A stretch of 64,000 nucleotides of DNA from Palsa-744 sp036498265 (GCA_036498265.1 DASYFT010000005.1:1-64000); one strand, 5' to 3'. Counted from the stretch's first letter, positions 18,110 through 25,989 are shown. Notes: generated by a model from the sequence alone, not told the origin. Numbers and translations are program-made.

Positions 18110-19252
18110 ATGGATCGCGCCCTCGACTCCTGGACATCACCGAGCCGCCGCGCGCGAAAAGCGCTTGGCCTTGTTCCCTGCCTCCTGCTGGCGGGCCTGC
18201 TCGCGCTGCTCGTCGCGCCCGGCTCGAGCCGCGCCGCGATCACCACCTTCGGCAGCCCGCTCTCCGTGCCGGCGACGCTGACCACGTCCGACGGGCTCGG
18301 CTATCGCGGGACGGACACCCCGGTCCCTCCGAACCCCGAAGCGCCGAACGGCCTCTTCCACACCGCCCATTTCGGCGCCGACACCGCGCTCTGGAACGTC
18401 CGGGTGCCCGGCGGCCAGGCCGGTGCGCCAGTCGCGGGGCAGGCCCTGAAGGTGAGGGTCGAGGGCTGCGCCAACGCCGCCCCAGACGGGCCGGCTCCGC
18501 TCACCCAGATCCACATCCAGGACCTGTCCCCGCTGCCCGACGGCGGTGCCAGGGTCAACACCAGCTCGCAGGCCTTCGACCTGCCGGTGTGCGGTCAGAG
18601 CGGCGTGGGCGCCTCGACGGTCACGACCTATGAGCCGATCAACCTCTGCGTCGCCCAGGGCGACTACGTCTCTTTCAACGACAACGGCGGCTACGTCCCC
18701 AACGTCTACCGCAGCGGCGTCCCCTACCAGGTCATCGGGGCGGTTCCGGGATCCACGATGGACTCCTTCATCAGGAGCAACGGCACGGGCAACGGCTCGA
18801 CGCTGTCCGGCCGGGACACCAGCGCCAACGACGGCTTCGCCTCGAACGCGAACGAGGAACTGATGCTGCAGGTGATCGAGGGCAGCGGCCCCGACGCCAC
18901 CCACAACTGCGCCGGAGGAACCGCGGGCAAGCCGGCCGTTATTCCGCTCCCTCCGCTGAAGATCAGGCCGCAGACCGACGGCGTCAACCGCTCCCGTGTG
19001 ATCAACGTCGCCGTCTACTGCCGGCCCGCCGGCGGCTGCGCCGGCCTCGCCACGCTCGGGCTCTCCGGAAAGACGTCGGGCTACGGGCAGACAGCCTTCA
19101 CCCTGCCGGGCAACAAGACCTCCCACCTCGCGATTCGCGTCGCCCCGCGGCTGATGAGCATGATCCGTCGGCGCCACGGCGTCTCGGCGGTCGTCACCGC
19201 CACGATGGGCGGCAAGACCTTCTCGCAGGCGATCACGATCAAGATCCTGTAG
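18110..19252 (+). CDS. Secreted protein of unknown function
   Basis: A 380-aa protein with a clear Sec signal peptide (basic start, LVPCLLLAGLLALLVAPGSSRA, cleavage about residue 43). The mature part is beta-rich with several Cys (VEGCANAA, LPVCGQ, INLCVAQGDY, HNCAGG, YCRPAGGCAG), fitting disulphides outside the cell. It has a repeat-poor N-terminal module (~45-270) and a C-terminal module (~285-380, INVAVYCRPAGGCAGLATLGL) of a kind common in secreted actinobacterial proteins. I do not recognise a function. It lies 87 bp after the glycosyltransferase run and may be transcribed separately. Its 3' end overlaps the convergent Sfp-like gene by 14 bp. Confidence 0.7.
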   Translation: MDRALDSWTSPSRRARKALGLVPCLLLAGLLALLVAPGSSRAAITTFGSPLSVPATLTTSDGLGYRGTDTPVPPNPEAPNGLFHTAHFGADTALWNVRVPGGQAGAPVAGQALKVRVEGCANAAPDGPAPLTQIHIQDLSPLPDGGARVNTSSQAFDLPVCGQSGVGASTVTTYEPINLCVAQGDYVSFNDNGGYVPNVYRSGVPYQVIGAVPGSTMDSFIRSNGTGNGSTLSGRDTSANDGFASNANEELMLQVIEGSGPDATHNCAGGTAGKPAVIPLPPLKIRPQTDGVNRSRVINVAVYCRPAGGCAGLATLGLSGKTSGYGQTAFTLPGNKTSHLAIRVAPRLMSMIRRRHGVSAVVTATMGGKTFSQAITIKIL

Positions 19253-19937
19253 CGACCCTCGCGCCCTGCTTGCACACGCGCGACGTCGTGCCGCCCGTCC
19301 AGCTCCGGCAGCGCAGCTCCTGGGGAGCACCCCGCAGGGCCAGCGCTGCGGCGCCACCCGGCACGTCGAGCTCGCCGATCCACAGCTCCTGCTCGGGCTT
19401 CGCCGGCGACCTGGCCCCGAAGCCCGTCCCCATGCACTTCAGCGCCGCCTCGCGCCGAACCCACATCCTCAGGAACTCCCGCTCCCGGCGCTCGGCATCG
19501 AGCGTCTTCAGGCGCTCGGCGGGCCCGACGCCGAAGACGCGCGCCGCCAGGGCCTCACGGTTGCGCTGTCCACGGCCGCCCAGCTCGACGTCGACGCCCA
19601 CGGGACCGGCCCTGCTGAACGCATAGAGCGCCACCCCGCGCGAGTGGGACATGTTGAAGGAGAGTCCCGGCTCGGTCAGATGCATGCCGGTTCCCGCGCT
19701 CGAGGCGCCCTCAGGCTCCAGCACCGGCTTGCCGCCGGCTTCCTCCGTGAAATGCAGCGAACGAGGGTCCAGATCGACGTGGCCTCCGAGCAGCGCGCGG
19801 AGCACGCCACGGCTGCGTGCCCACAGCCGCGCTCCGGGCTTGCGCAGCGACGCAGCCGCGCGCCCCCGCTCGCCGTCCGAGAGCAGCTCTGTGATCTCCT
19901 CGCCGACGCTCGCCAGGTCCACGTGCCAGACCTCCAC
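19239..19937 (-). CDS. 4'-phosphopantetheinyl transferase (Sfp type)
   Basis: A 232-aa protein that would move phosphopantetheine from CoA to a Ser on a carrier protein. The family signatures are PVGVDVELGGRG (metal-binding GxDxE) and FLRMWVRREAALKCMGTGF, the W-x-x-(K/R)EA-x-K motif; NMSHSRGVALYAFS precedes them. GTG at 19937 gives the usual Sfp length and starts MEVWHVDLASV. The ATG at 20114 would add 59 low-quality residues and overlap rmlC. No polyketide, NRPS or carrier-protein gene is visible in the window, so the partner is elsewhere. Confidence 0.85.
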   Translation of the reverse strand: MEVWHVDLASVGEEITELLSDGERGRAAASLRKPGARLWARSRGVLRALLGGHVDLDPRSLHFTEEAGGKPVLEPEGASSAGTGMHLTEPGLSFNMSHSRGVALYAFSRAGPVGVDVELGGRGQRNREALAARVFGVGPAERLKTLDAERREREFLRMWVRREAALKCMGTGFGARSPAKPEQELWIGELDVPGGAAALALRGAPQELRCRSWTGGTTSRVCKQGARVATGS

Positions 19938-20059
19938 GCAGCCGGTGGCGAGCGGCCCGTCGGGTGGTGCCGACCGCCGGTGCTGCGGCCATGAACGTGC
20001 TGGCGGGCGGAGGGCCGTCGCGGGTGGCAAGAGGCGAATATAGAGCGCAGCCGGACCGG

Positions 20060-20065
20060 TAGTCT
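20060..20065 (+). promoter_or_regulatory. -10 hexamer for near-leaderless rmlC
   Basis: TAGTCT ends 8 nt before the GTG of rmlC, so transcription would start at or next to the start codon. There is no Shine-Dalgarno between them and no good -35. Confidence 0.4.
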
Positions 20066-20073
20066 CCGCCGCC

Positions 20074-20643
20074 GTGCGCGCGCTCACGGTACGTCTCGCC
20101 GGCCTGGTGGTCATCCAGCCCTCCGTCCATGGCGACGAGCGCGGCTTCTTCAGCGAGACCTACCGGCACAACTGGCACGGCGAGCTCGGCATCCCGCCCC
20201 AACGGCAGTTCGTGCAGGACAACCACTCGCGCTCGGCCTTTGGCGTGGTGCGCGGCATGCACTTCCAGGTGGGGGAGGGCGTCGCCAAGCTCGTCCGCTG
20301 CGCACGCGGGCGGATCCTCGACGTGGCGGTCGACCTGCGCCGCGGCTCGCCGACCTACGGCCAGTGGGAGGCCGTGGAACTGGACGACGAGAGCATGCGG
20401 GAGCTGTACGTGCCGGTCGGCTTCGCCCACGGCTTCTGCGTCCTCAGCGAGGTGGCAGACGTGCTCTACAAGCAGACCGCCTACTACGACGCGGACCTCG
20501 AACGGGGCATCGCCTGGGACGACCCCGACGTGGGGGTGCAGTGGCCGCTCGCCCGCGAGCAGCTGATCGTCTCCGAGCGCGACGCCGCCGCTCCGACCCT
20601 CAGCGAGATCAGCGGGGAACTGCCGTTCGAGTGGCATCCTTAA
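20074..20643 (+). CDS. rmlC: dTDP-4-dehydrorhamnose 3,5-epimerase
   Basis: A 189-aa cupin enzyme of dTDP-L-rhamnose synthesis, giving dTDP-4-keto-L-rhamnose. Landmarks: DERGFFSETYRHNWHGELGI, FVQDNHSRSAFGVVRGMHFQ with the catalytic His, LVRCARGRILDVAVDLR, VPVGFAHGFCVLSE and DVLYKQTAYYDADLERGIAWDDP. The length is normal for RmlC. rmlA, rmlB and rmlD are not in the window, so it is separated from the rest of its pathway but near the polysaccharide genes that would use rhamnose. GTG at 20074 begins the conserved N-terminus. Confidence 0.93.
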   Translation: MRALTVRLAGLVVIQPSVHGDERGFFSETYRHNWHGELGIPPQRQFVQDNHSRSAFGVVRGMHFQVGEGVAKLVRCARGRILDVAVDLRRGSPTYGQWEAVELDDESMRELYVPVGFAHGFCVLSEVADVLYKQTAYYDADLERGIAWDDPDVGVQWPLAREQLIVSERDAAAPTLSEISGELPFEWHP

Positions 20644-20649
20644 CGCCGT

Positions 20650-21717
20650 ATGCGTGCACGTCTTGAGCGCCTGCGCGAGCGCACGAACGGCTACACGGTC
20701 ACCCCGGCGCAGTACGCCGTGGCGGCCTACGTCGCCCTGGGCGCGCTCACGCTGATCGTGCTGAGCGGTGCCGCCGTGCGGCTGACCGGATCGGGGCTCG
20801 GCTGCCCGGACTGGCCCAAGTGCTACGGGAAGGCCTACCCGCCGCTCAACGCCCACGCCGTCATCGAGTTCTCCAACCGCGTGATAACCGCTCCCGTCTC
20901 GATCGCCGCGGGTGCGGCCTGGGTGCTCGCCCTGCGCCGGCGCCCCTATCGCCGCGACCTGGCCTGGCTCAGCGGCCTACTGCCGCTGGGCGTGATCGGC
21001 CAGGCGGTGCTCGGCGGTTTCACCGTACGGGGCGCGCTCGACTACGGCTGGGTGATGGGGCACTTCGCCCTCTCGATGCTGATCATCCTCGCCGCGGCGG
21101 CGCTTGCCTGGCGGGCGACGCACGAGGCGGATGCGGAGCCCGCGGCGGACGCGCAGGCGCCGGCCGACCAGGCCCCCGTGGCGGCGCACTCGGCGAGGGC
21201 CGCGGCCGGCGAGCGCACGCTCGTGTGGTCGCTGCGCGGGCTCGCGGCGCTCGGTGCGCTCACGATCTTCGCGGGGACCGCCGCCACCGCGGCGGGCCCC
21301 CACGCCGGCGGCTCTCCCGGCCAGCGGATCAACCGCCTGAGCTTCGACGGCCGCGGCACCATGGACTTCGTCATCCACCGTCACGGCGAGATCGCCCTGG
21401 CGTTCGGGCTGGCCTCGCTCGCCGTCTGGTGGCTGGCCCGGCGCAATGCCGCCGCCCCGATGGTGCGGCGCTCGCTCACGGCCCTCTGCGTGCTGCTGGC
21501 CCTGCAGGGCGCGGTCGGGCTCGACCAGTACAAGACGCACCTTCCCACAGAGCTCGTGTGGGTCCACGTGGGGCTGGCATGCGCCGCCTGGCTGGCCGTC
21601 CTGTGGGCCACCCTGGCTGCCGGCCGCCTGGCGCCGCGGGGCGCCAGAGACGCTCCGGAGCGCCCCGCGGAGGCACCCCTCAGGACCACGGCCCCCCTTG
21701 AGTTCCCCGGAAATTAG
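20650..21717 (+). CDS. ctaA: Heme A synthase, COX15/CtaA family
   Basis: A 355-aa membrane protein with eight predicted helices that oxidises heme O to heme A for cytochrome oxidase. The conserved GSGLGCPDWPKCYGKAYPP loop (with the Cys pair), NAHAVIEFSNRVITAP (heme-ligand His), MGHFALSMLIILAAAALAW and FVIHRHGEIALAF / HLPTELVWVHVGLACAAW are all present, giving the expected four His ligands. A ~35-residue Ala/Asp-rich linker (about 160-195) between helices is longer than usual. It starts 6 bp after rmlC and may be co-transcribed. Confidence 0.9.
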   Translation: MRARLERLRERTNGYTVTPAQYAVAAYVALGALTLIVLSGAAVRLTGSGLGCPDWPKCYGKAYPPLNAHAVIEFSNRVITAPVSIAAGAAWVLALRRRPYRRDLAWLSGLLPLGVIGQAVLGGFTVRGALDYGWVMGHFALSMLIILAAAALAWRATHEADAEPAADAQAPADQAPVAAHSARAAAGERTLVWSLRGLAALGALTIFAGTAATAAGPHAGGSPGQRINRLSFDGRGTMDFVIHRHGEIALAFGLASLAVWWLARRNAAAPMVRRSLTALCVLLALQGAVGLDQYKTHLPTELVWVHVGLACAAWLAVLWATLAAGRLAPRGARDAPERPAEAPLRTTAPLEFPGN

Positions 21718-21812
21718 GGGGTCCCTTCGCCATATGGCCCGTGTTTTGGCGTGTCGTCGTCCTCACGAACGGTTAGCCTGGCGGCAGCAACGACACTCGA
21801 GAAGGGAGTGGC

Positions 21813-22088
21813 ATGACCAAGAACGAGCTAGCTGAGCAGGTCGCGGAGCGCACCGGGCTGTCCGCCAATCAGGCAAGGCAGGTGGTTGAGGCGGCGATCG
21901 ACACGGTCTCCGACGAGCTGGCCCGCGGGGGGGAGGTCTCGATTGCCGGCTTCGGCAAGTTCAGCGTCAGCCAGCGCGCCGCCCGCCAGGGACGCAACCC
22001 CTCGACGGGGCAGCCCATCCAGATCAGCGCCTCCAAAGCTGCGAAATTCTCCGCGGCGAGCGCCCTCAAGAAGCGTCTGAACCCCTGA
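21813..22088 (+). CDS. hup: HU-family DNA-binding protein
   Basis: A 91-aa nucleoid protein that bends DNA as a dimer. It shows the whole family pattern: MTKNELAEQVAERTGLS, the dimer helices, EVSIAGFGKFSV, and the DNA arm ARQGRNPSTGQPIQISASKAAKFSAASALKKRLN with the intercalating Pro. It has a short form without the Lys/Ala-rich tail of mycobacterial HU. A good ribosome site (GAGAAGGGAG) lies just upstream of ATG 21813. A strong GC hairpin follows the stop, so it is probably a single-gene transcript. Confidence 0.95.
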   Translation: MTKNELAEQVAERTGLSANQARQVVEAAIDTVSDELARGGEVSIAGFGKFSVSQRAARQGRNPSTGQPIQISASKAAKFSAASALKKRLNP

Positions 22089-22110
22089 TCCATTGATGCG
22101 CGATCGCCGT

Positions 22111-22137
22111 GTCACCGGCCCCCGGCGGGCCGGTGAC
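22111..22137 (+). terminator. GC hairpin after HU gene
   Basis: A perfect 11-bp inverted repeat (GTCACCGGCCC / GGGCCGGTGAC) with a 5-nt loop CCGGC, 23 bp after the HU stop. There is no T-run, as is common for terminators in very GC-rich actinobacteria. Confidence 0.7.
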
Positions 22138-22160
22138 CGGTGAGGCGTCGGCTTTCCGGC

Positions 22161-22189
22161 AATCCTTACCGCTCGGTAACGAATCCTTA
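22161..22189. promoter_or_regulatory. Direct repeats flanking a palindrome, possible operator
   Basis: AATCCTTA occurs at 22161-22168 and again at 22182-22189, 21 bp apart (two helical turns). Between and overlapping them lies the palindrome TTACCG-CT-CGGTAA (22166-22179). This AT-richer patch is 60 bp upstream of the gene at 22250. Confidence 0.4.
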
Positions 22190-22249
22190 AGCCCGGCAGG
22201 GGACGCTTGTTCGGCCCCGAACCCCCTCCTCGAAAGCCGGGTGTCGCCG

Positions 22250-22663
22250 ATGAGACTCACAGATCCTCCGCGGGCCGCGCCGCCGCGCCGCTACAGCTCC
22301 GTGGCCCGCTTCTACGCCGGCGATCCGCGGCGCGTCGACTCGCCCGAGCTCGACGTGGGGCTCTGGTGGCGCGAGGACGCCGCCGGTCCGCTCCACAGGG
22401 CCGCCTGGGTGTCGGAGACCGGAGAGCTCTACGTGGTGCGTCTGGGACCATCCGAGGACGGCGGCGGCCAGGTCGAGTTGCTGGCCAGCGTCGCCGACCG
22501 CGACCGCCTCGAGCGCATGCTCGACGGCTGGCGCGAGCGCTGCGGACGCCCGGGATCGCTCAGATGGCTGCGCTCGCGCGCCGCCCAGCCCCGGTGCCGG
22601 GCGTCGAGCCGATCTGGACGTTCGTTCGAGGCGCGTGATCTTCTGGCCGCTCGGCTGTCTTAG
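22250..22663 (+). CDS. Conserved hypothetical protein
   Basis: A 137-aa protein. The first part (RRYSSVARFYAGDPRRVDSPELDVGLWWRED) and middle (HRAAWVSETGELYVVRLGP, VELLASVADRDRLERMLDGWRERCG) form a compact alpha/beta domain. It resembles a small family I associate with this group of actinobacteria, without known function. The last ~30 residues are Arg/Ser-rich and less ordered. ATG at 22250 is chosen; GTG at 22241 is possible. Longer starts would run through the HU terminator. The operator-like repeats at 22161-22189 lie upstream. Confidence 0.6.
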   Translation: MRLTDPPRAAPPRRYSSVARFYAGDPRRVDSPELDVGLWWREDAAGPLHRAAWVSETGELYVVRLGPSEDGGGQVELLASVADRDRLERMLDGWRERCGRPGSLRWLRSRAAQPRCRASSRSGRSFEARDLLAARLS

Positions 22664-22719
22664 TCTCGTACCGTCACCGAGCGGCCGTCCGATCATCGGC
22701 GGTCTAGGAGGTTGCAACG

Positions 22720-23301
22720 ATGAAACGGATCGTTCTCGCCGCAGTCGCCTCATCCTTGCTCGCACTGGCCGCACCGGGCGTGGCATCGGCGCATCACGGC
22801 AAGCACCATCGCGCCGGCACGCACAAGCGACACGCCAAACGAGCACGGGTGATCACGTTCGGCAGCGCCGCTGCGGCGCCGACCACGCCGACCACGCCGA
22901 CCACGCCGACGCCCGCCGGGAAGGTGGCCTCGTTCGAAAAAGGCGTCCTGACGATCACGCTGGCCGACGGCTCGACCGTCAGCGGGAAAGTGACCGAAGA
23001 AACCCAGATCGAGTGCCGCTCGGCGACCGCGCCGACGGGCACGGGTCACGACGACCAGGGCGGCGGCGACGACGAAGCCGGCCGCTTCAGCGGCGAGCAC
23101 GGTGGACCGGTGCAGGCCACGGCCTCCAACCACGACGAGAACCAGGAACAGCAGGGTGACGACGATGCCGCCGAGGACACCGGCCAGTCGACGACCTGCA
23201 CGCCCGAAGCGGCCCTGGTCAAAGAAGCAGTCGTCGGTGAGGCAGAGCTCAAGCTGAGCAGCGCCGGAGCCGTCTGGGAGAAGGTTGAGATCCTCCAGTA
23301 G
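22720..23301 (+). CDS. Secreted acidic low-complexity protein
   Basis: A 193-aa protein with a Sec signal peptide (MKRIVLAAVASSLLALAAPGVASA, cleaved about residue 24). Then come a His/Lys-rich stretch (HHGKHHRAGTHKRHAKRAR), a TPTTPTTPTPA repeat, a short beta module (KVASFEKGVLTITLADGSTVSGKVTEET) and a Gly/Asp/Glu-rich acidic middle. It ends with ALVKEAVVGEAELKLSSAGAVWEKVEIL. The ends resemble DUF5666-like extracellular beta modules split by an acidic insert. The His-rich and acidic stretches could bind metal; this is inference. The ribosome site TAGGAGG is excellent. A strong hairpin follows the stop. Confidence 0.7.
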   Translation: MKRIVLAAVASSLLALAAPGVASAHHGKHHRAGTHKRHAKRARVITFGSAAAAPTTPTTPTTPTPAGKVASFEKGVLTITLADGSTVSGKVTEETQIECRSATAPTGTGHDDQGGGDDEAGRFSGEHGGPVQATASNHDENQEQQGDDDAAEDTGQSTTCTPEAALVKEAVVGEAELKLSSAGAVWEKVEILQ

Positions 23302-23334
23302 TCCTCCTCTCCGGGGAGCCAGAGCAGCGTCGGC

Positions 23335-23360
23335 AGGGGCCGGTCGGACGACCGGCCCCT
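23335..23360 (+). terminator. Perfect GC hairpin terminator
   Basis: An 11-bp perfect stem (A-GGGGCCGGTC / GACCGGCCCC-T) with loop GGAC, 34 bp after the stop of the secreted protein and 83 bp before the sigma factor gene. Confidence 0.75.
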
Positions 23361-23442
23361 TGCCCGTTCCCGGATCTCCGTCCGGCGCGCTTCGTTCTCC
23401 GGCTCCGCGGTCTCGGCCCCCGGCCCCCGGGACAGGGGCGCG

Positions 23443-24786
23443 TTGAGCCCGCGGATCTCCACGCGCCTGCTCGCCACCCAGTCCGATCAGCGGCTGCTCG
23501 AGCTGGCGCGCCGGGGCCACGAGCGGGCGTTCGAGGCCCTCGTGCATCGCTACAGGCGGCCACTGCTGCGCTACTGCGCCCGGATGGGGCTCGCGGACGG
23601 TGTCGCAGAGGAGGTGCTGCAGCAATCGCTGCTGCGAGCCTGGCTGGCGCTGGGGCGGCGGGTCGAGGTTCGCGAGCCGCGGCCGTGGCTCTACCGCATC
23701 GTTCACAACACGGCCGTCAACGCGCTGCGCTCCGCCGAGCACCGCTTCCAGCCGGCCGAGGAGGCCGCTCCGCACGCCGGCGCCGCGGTCGAGTCCGAGC
23801 TGGAGCGAAGGATCGCGCTGCGCGACGCGCTCTCCGGCGTCGCCGCGCTTCCGCACATGCAGCGCCAGGCGATCGTGCTGAGCGCCCTCGGGGGGCACTC
23901 GCACGAAGAGGTCGCAACCGTCCTCGGCGTGAGCGACGGTGCGGTTCGCGGACTCCTCCACCGGGCCCGCACCACGCTGCGCGGCGCAGCCGCCGCGCTC
24001 ACGCCGCAGCCGCTCATCAGCTGGGCATGTGGCACCGGCGCTGCGACCCCGACGGCGGAACGACTGGCGGAACTGTCCCCCCAGCTGGGCGGCGCAGGGA
24101 TGGCGGCGGTGCTCGCCAAGGGGGCCGCGGTGGCTCTCACGGGGGCCGTGGTGGTGGCCGGCTCGGCGGTCGTGCACCGGGATCGGACCGGCGCTCACCG
24201 ATCAGGCGATCACGACCGCGCGTCTTCAACCAATCGCGACTCCGCCTCCGCCGCGTCCGTGGCCGGCATGGCGACTGGCGCGGGGCGCTCGGCTCCGCTG
24301 GCTGCTTCCCTGATCGCCTCGACGGCCCCCGCACCGCGACAGCGGGGCGCCGGGGCGCGTCCCCCCAGCGGAAGCGGCGAGCGCGGAGCCCGCAGGCGCT
24401 CCGACGGGTCCTCGCCTCAGGCCAGCTCCTCAGAGTCACGATCGGACCGGCGGTCCCGCGATCGGGAAGGCTCTGGCGATCGCGCCGGCGTCACAGGCTC
24501 GGACCAGCCGCGCTCGAGCGAAGGCTCGCGCACGAACGTCTCCTCCGGGGGCTCCGGCGCGGGCGTGGACGGCGCGGCCTCCGGTGGCTCTCCCCGGAGC
24601 TCCGGCGACGGCGCCACACCCCGTCCGCAACCCGCAACTAGCTCCGATGGCGGTTCCGTCGCAGATGCGCCCAGCGGTTCGAAAGGCGGCTCGCCTCAGA
24701 CGAGCGCCGGCGACGGAGCGGCAGAACCCGCAGGGACGAACTACACCGCCCAGACCCCGCTCGTGCCGGCCCGCCCAGCCGACTGA
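23443..24786 (+). CDS. ECF-type sigma factor with transmembrane segment and long disordered tail
   Basis: A 447-aa protein. Region 2 lies at about 15-85 (RGHERAFEALVHRYRRPLLRYCARMG, PRPWLYRIVHNTAVNALR). Region 4 lies at about 125-182 (LPHMQRQAIVLSALGGHSHEEVATVLGVSDGAVRGLLHRARTTLR). A single hydrophobic helix follows at about 219-244 (AAVALTGAVVVAGSAVV). The last ~200 residues are Ser/Gly/Arg/Ala-rich and disordered. Normal ECF factors are ~180-200 aa, so this one looks tethered to the membrane with its tail outside. No separate anti-sigma gene is adjacent, so the tail may do that job (inferred). The start is TTG at 23443; no better codon precedes region 2. Confidence 0.8.
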   Translation: MSPRISTRLLATQSDQRLLELARRGHERAFEALVHRYRRPLLRYCARMGLADGVAEEVLQQSLLRAWLALGRRVEVREPRPWLYRIVHNTAVNALRSAEHRFQPAEEAAPHAGAAVESELERRIALRDALSGVAALPHMQRQAIVLSALGGHSHEEVATVLGVSDGAVRGLLHRARTTLRGAAAALTPQPLISWACGTGAATPTAERLAELSPQLGGAGMAAVLAKGAAVALTGAVVVAGSAVVHRDRTGAHRSGDHDRASSTNRDSASAASVAGMATGAGRSAPLAASLIASTAPAPRQRGAGARPPSGSGERGARRRSDGSSPQASSSESRSDRRSRDREGSGDRAGVTGSDQPRSSEGSRTNVSSGGSGAGVDGAASGGSPRSSGDGATPRPQPATSSDGGSVADAPSGSKGGSPQTSAGDGAAEPAGTNYTAQTPLVPARPAD

Positions 24787-25105
24787 AGCGTCAGTGACCG
24801 GCCCTGGCGCGGGGCGGCCGCGGCGGCGTGAACGGGAGGCGCCACCGCACACGACCTCCTGCGCGACCCAGCGCCGCTGGGACTCGCCGAGGCCGTGCAA
24901 CGGCGGGTGCCGCCCAGTAGGGGAGCGTCAATGACCATGCTGGCCGTTGGGGCGCCACTCGGCGCGGGGGTGAATCAACCACGTCTGGCAATTACCCCAT
25001 TTTGCGTCAGAGCAAGCGGAGCCGACGGGCGCGATTAGCCGCGTGTTCTGCAGGGTAGGCCCGGTCTCGTCTTGATTAACGCTTCCAGGAGAAGGGATAT
25101 CCCAA
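24787..25105. other. 319-bp intergenic region without a gene
   Basis: No credible ORF is seen. The second half (about 24965-25075) is clearly less GC-rich than its surroundings and probably carries the promoter of the DUF892 gene. Only a weak sigma-B-like match (GATT-N16-GGGTAG, 25033-25058) was found. A ribosome site (AGGAGAAGG) lies shortly before ATG 25106. Confidence 0.5.
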
Positions 25106-25897
25106 ATGGCTGACCAGCCCGCCGCAAGCGCAAAGCTGATCCAGTACCTCAACGAGGCCTACGGCACCGAGCGGCGTCTCGAGACGGCCCTCGAGGCTCA
25201 CATAGCGATGACCACCAAGGCGTCGTACAACAAGCGCCTGAAGGCACACCTGACTGAGACCAAACGTCACGCTCGCGAGGTCGAGAAACGCATCAAGCAG
25301 CTCGGCGGCGAGGCGGAGACGATCGACGCTCCCGGCCCCGGGGTCGTCAGCGAGGCCGCGCAGGCGGTCGTCGGCGGCGCCCAGCGCGCGGTGGCTCTCG
25401 CGCAGGGTCCGATCCACGCCCTGCGCGGCACCAGCCAGCAGGAGAAGATGCTCAAGAACGCCAAGACGGAGTACGCCAGCGAGTCCGAAGAGATCGCGCT
25501 CTACAGAGCGCTCGAGACCCTCGCCGTCGCGATCGGCGACCGGGAAACCCAGCGGCTCGCACGGGCGATCCTGCGCGAGGAGGAGCGCATGCGCGCGTTC
25601 CTCGACAAAGAGATCCCGCGCCTGGCCTCCGATGTGGCCAAAGCCGAGATCCCCGCGTCCCAGCGTCGCAAACCGGCCCGCCGCAAAGCGACCTCCCGGA
25701 AACCGGCTCGTGCCAAAGCCGCCTCGAGCAGGAAACCCGCCCGCGCGAAAGGCTCCTCCACCCGGACGGCCACGCGCGCCAAAGGCACCTCCACCCGGAC
25801 AGCCGCGCGCGCCAAAGGCACCTCCACGAGGAAACCGTCCCGCTCCAAAGCCGGCACCGCCCGTCGCCCCGCCCGAGCAACCGCCGGCCGAGCCTAA
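25106..25897 (+). CDS. DUF892/YciE ferritin-like protein with histone-H1-like tail
   Basis: A 263-aa protein. Residues ~5-170 are a four-helix ferritin-like YciE/DUF892 domain (LIQYLNEAYGTERRLETALEAHI, HLTETKRHAREVEKRIKQLGG, YASESEEIALYRALETLAVAIGD, LREEERMRAFLDKEIPRLA) with the Glu/His spacing of a di-metal site. From ~178 the tail is almost only Lys, Arg, Ala, Pro, Ser and Thr (RRKPARRKATSRKPARAKAA), with an 11-residue unit repeated three times. Such tails bind DNA in bacterial H1-like proteins. The combination suggests a DNA-protecting, Dps-like stress protein (inferred). Family members are often stationary-phase or stress induced. Confidence 0.85.
   Translation: MADQPAASAKLIQYLNEAYGTERRLETALEAHIAMTTKASYNKRLKAHLTETKRHAREVEKRIKQLGGEAETIDAPGPGVVSEAAQAVVGGAQRAVALAQGPIHALRGTSQQEKMLKNAKTEYASESEEIALYRALETLAVAIGDRETQRLARAILREEERMRAFLDKEIPRLASDVAKAEIPASQRRKPARRKATSRKPARAKAASSRKPARAKGSSTRTATRAKGTSTRTAARAKGTSTRKPSRSKAGTARRPARATAGRA
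25748..25846 (+). repeat. 33-bp coding repeat, three copies
   Basis: Three consecutive 33-bp units starting at 25748, 25781 and 25814 encode K-G-(S/T)-S-T-R-(T/K)-x-x-R-(A/S) within the basic tail of the DUF892 protein. Copies 2 and 3 are nearly identical at DNA level for the first 20 bp, so the number may vary between strains. Confidence 0.8.
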
Positions 25898-25908
25898 TCG
25901 CTCACTGA

Positions 25909-25989
25909 GGCGCGAGAGTCAAGCGAGGCAAGGACGCAGGGAGCGAAGTGTGCTCTGCACACGAGCGACCGAGGACGCAGCCTCGCGCC
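25909..25989. terminator. Structured inverted-repeat element between convergent genes
   Basis: An outer 8-bp stem (GGCGCGAG at 25909 with CTCGCGCC ending at 25989) encloses an inner hairpin GTGTGC-TCT-GCACAC and partly complementary GAGCGA/CGAGCG stretches. It fills the gap between the DUF892 stop and the nrdJ stop, where a bidirectional terminator is expected. It could also be a small dispersed repeat. Confidence 0.5.

Noticed and set aside
22890..22918. Short tandem repeat ACCACGCCG as a possible CRISPR or regulatory repeat.
   Set aside because: It is only three copies of 9 bp and encodes the Thr-Thr-Pro linker of a secreted protein.
25033..25058. Sigma-B-like promoter (GATT-N16-GGGTAG) before the DUF892 gene.
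   Set aside because: The last base of the -10 does not fit and the match is short; it could occur by chance.
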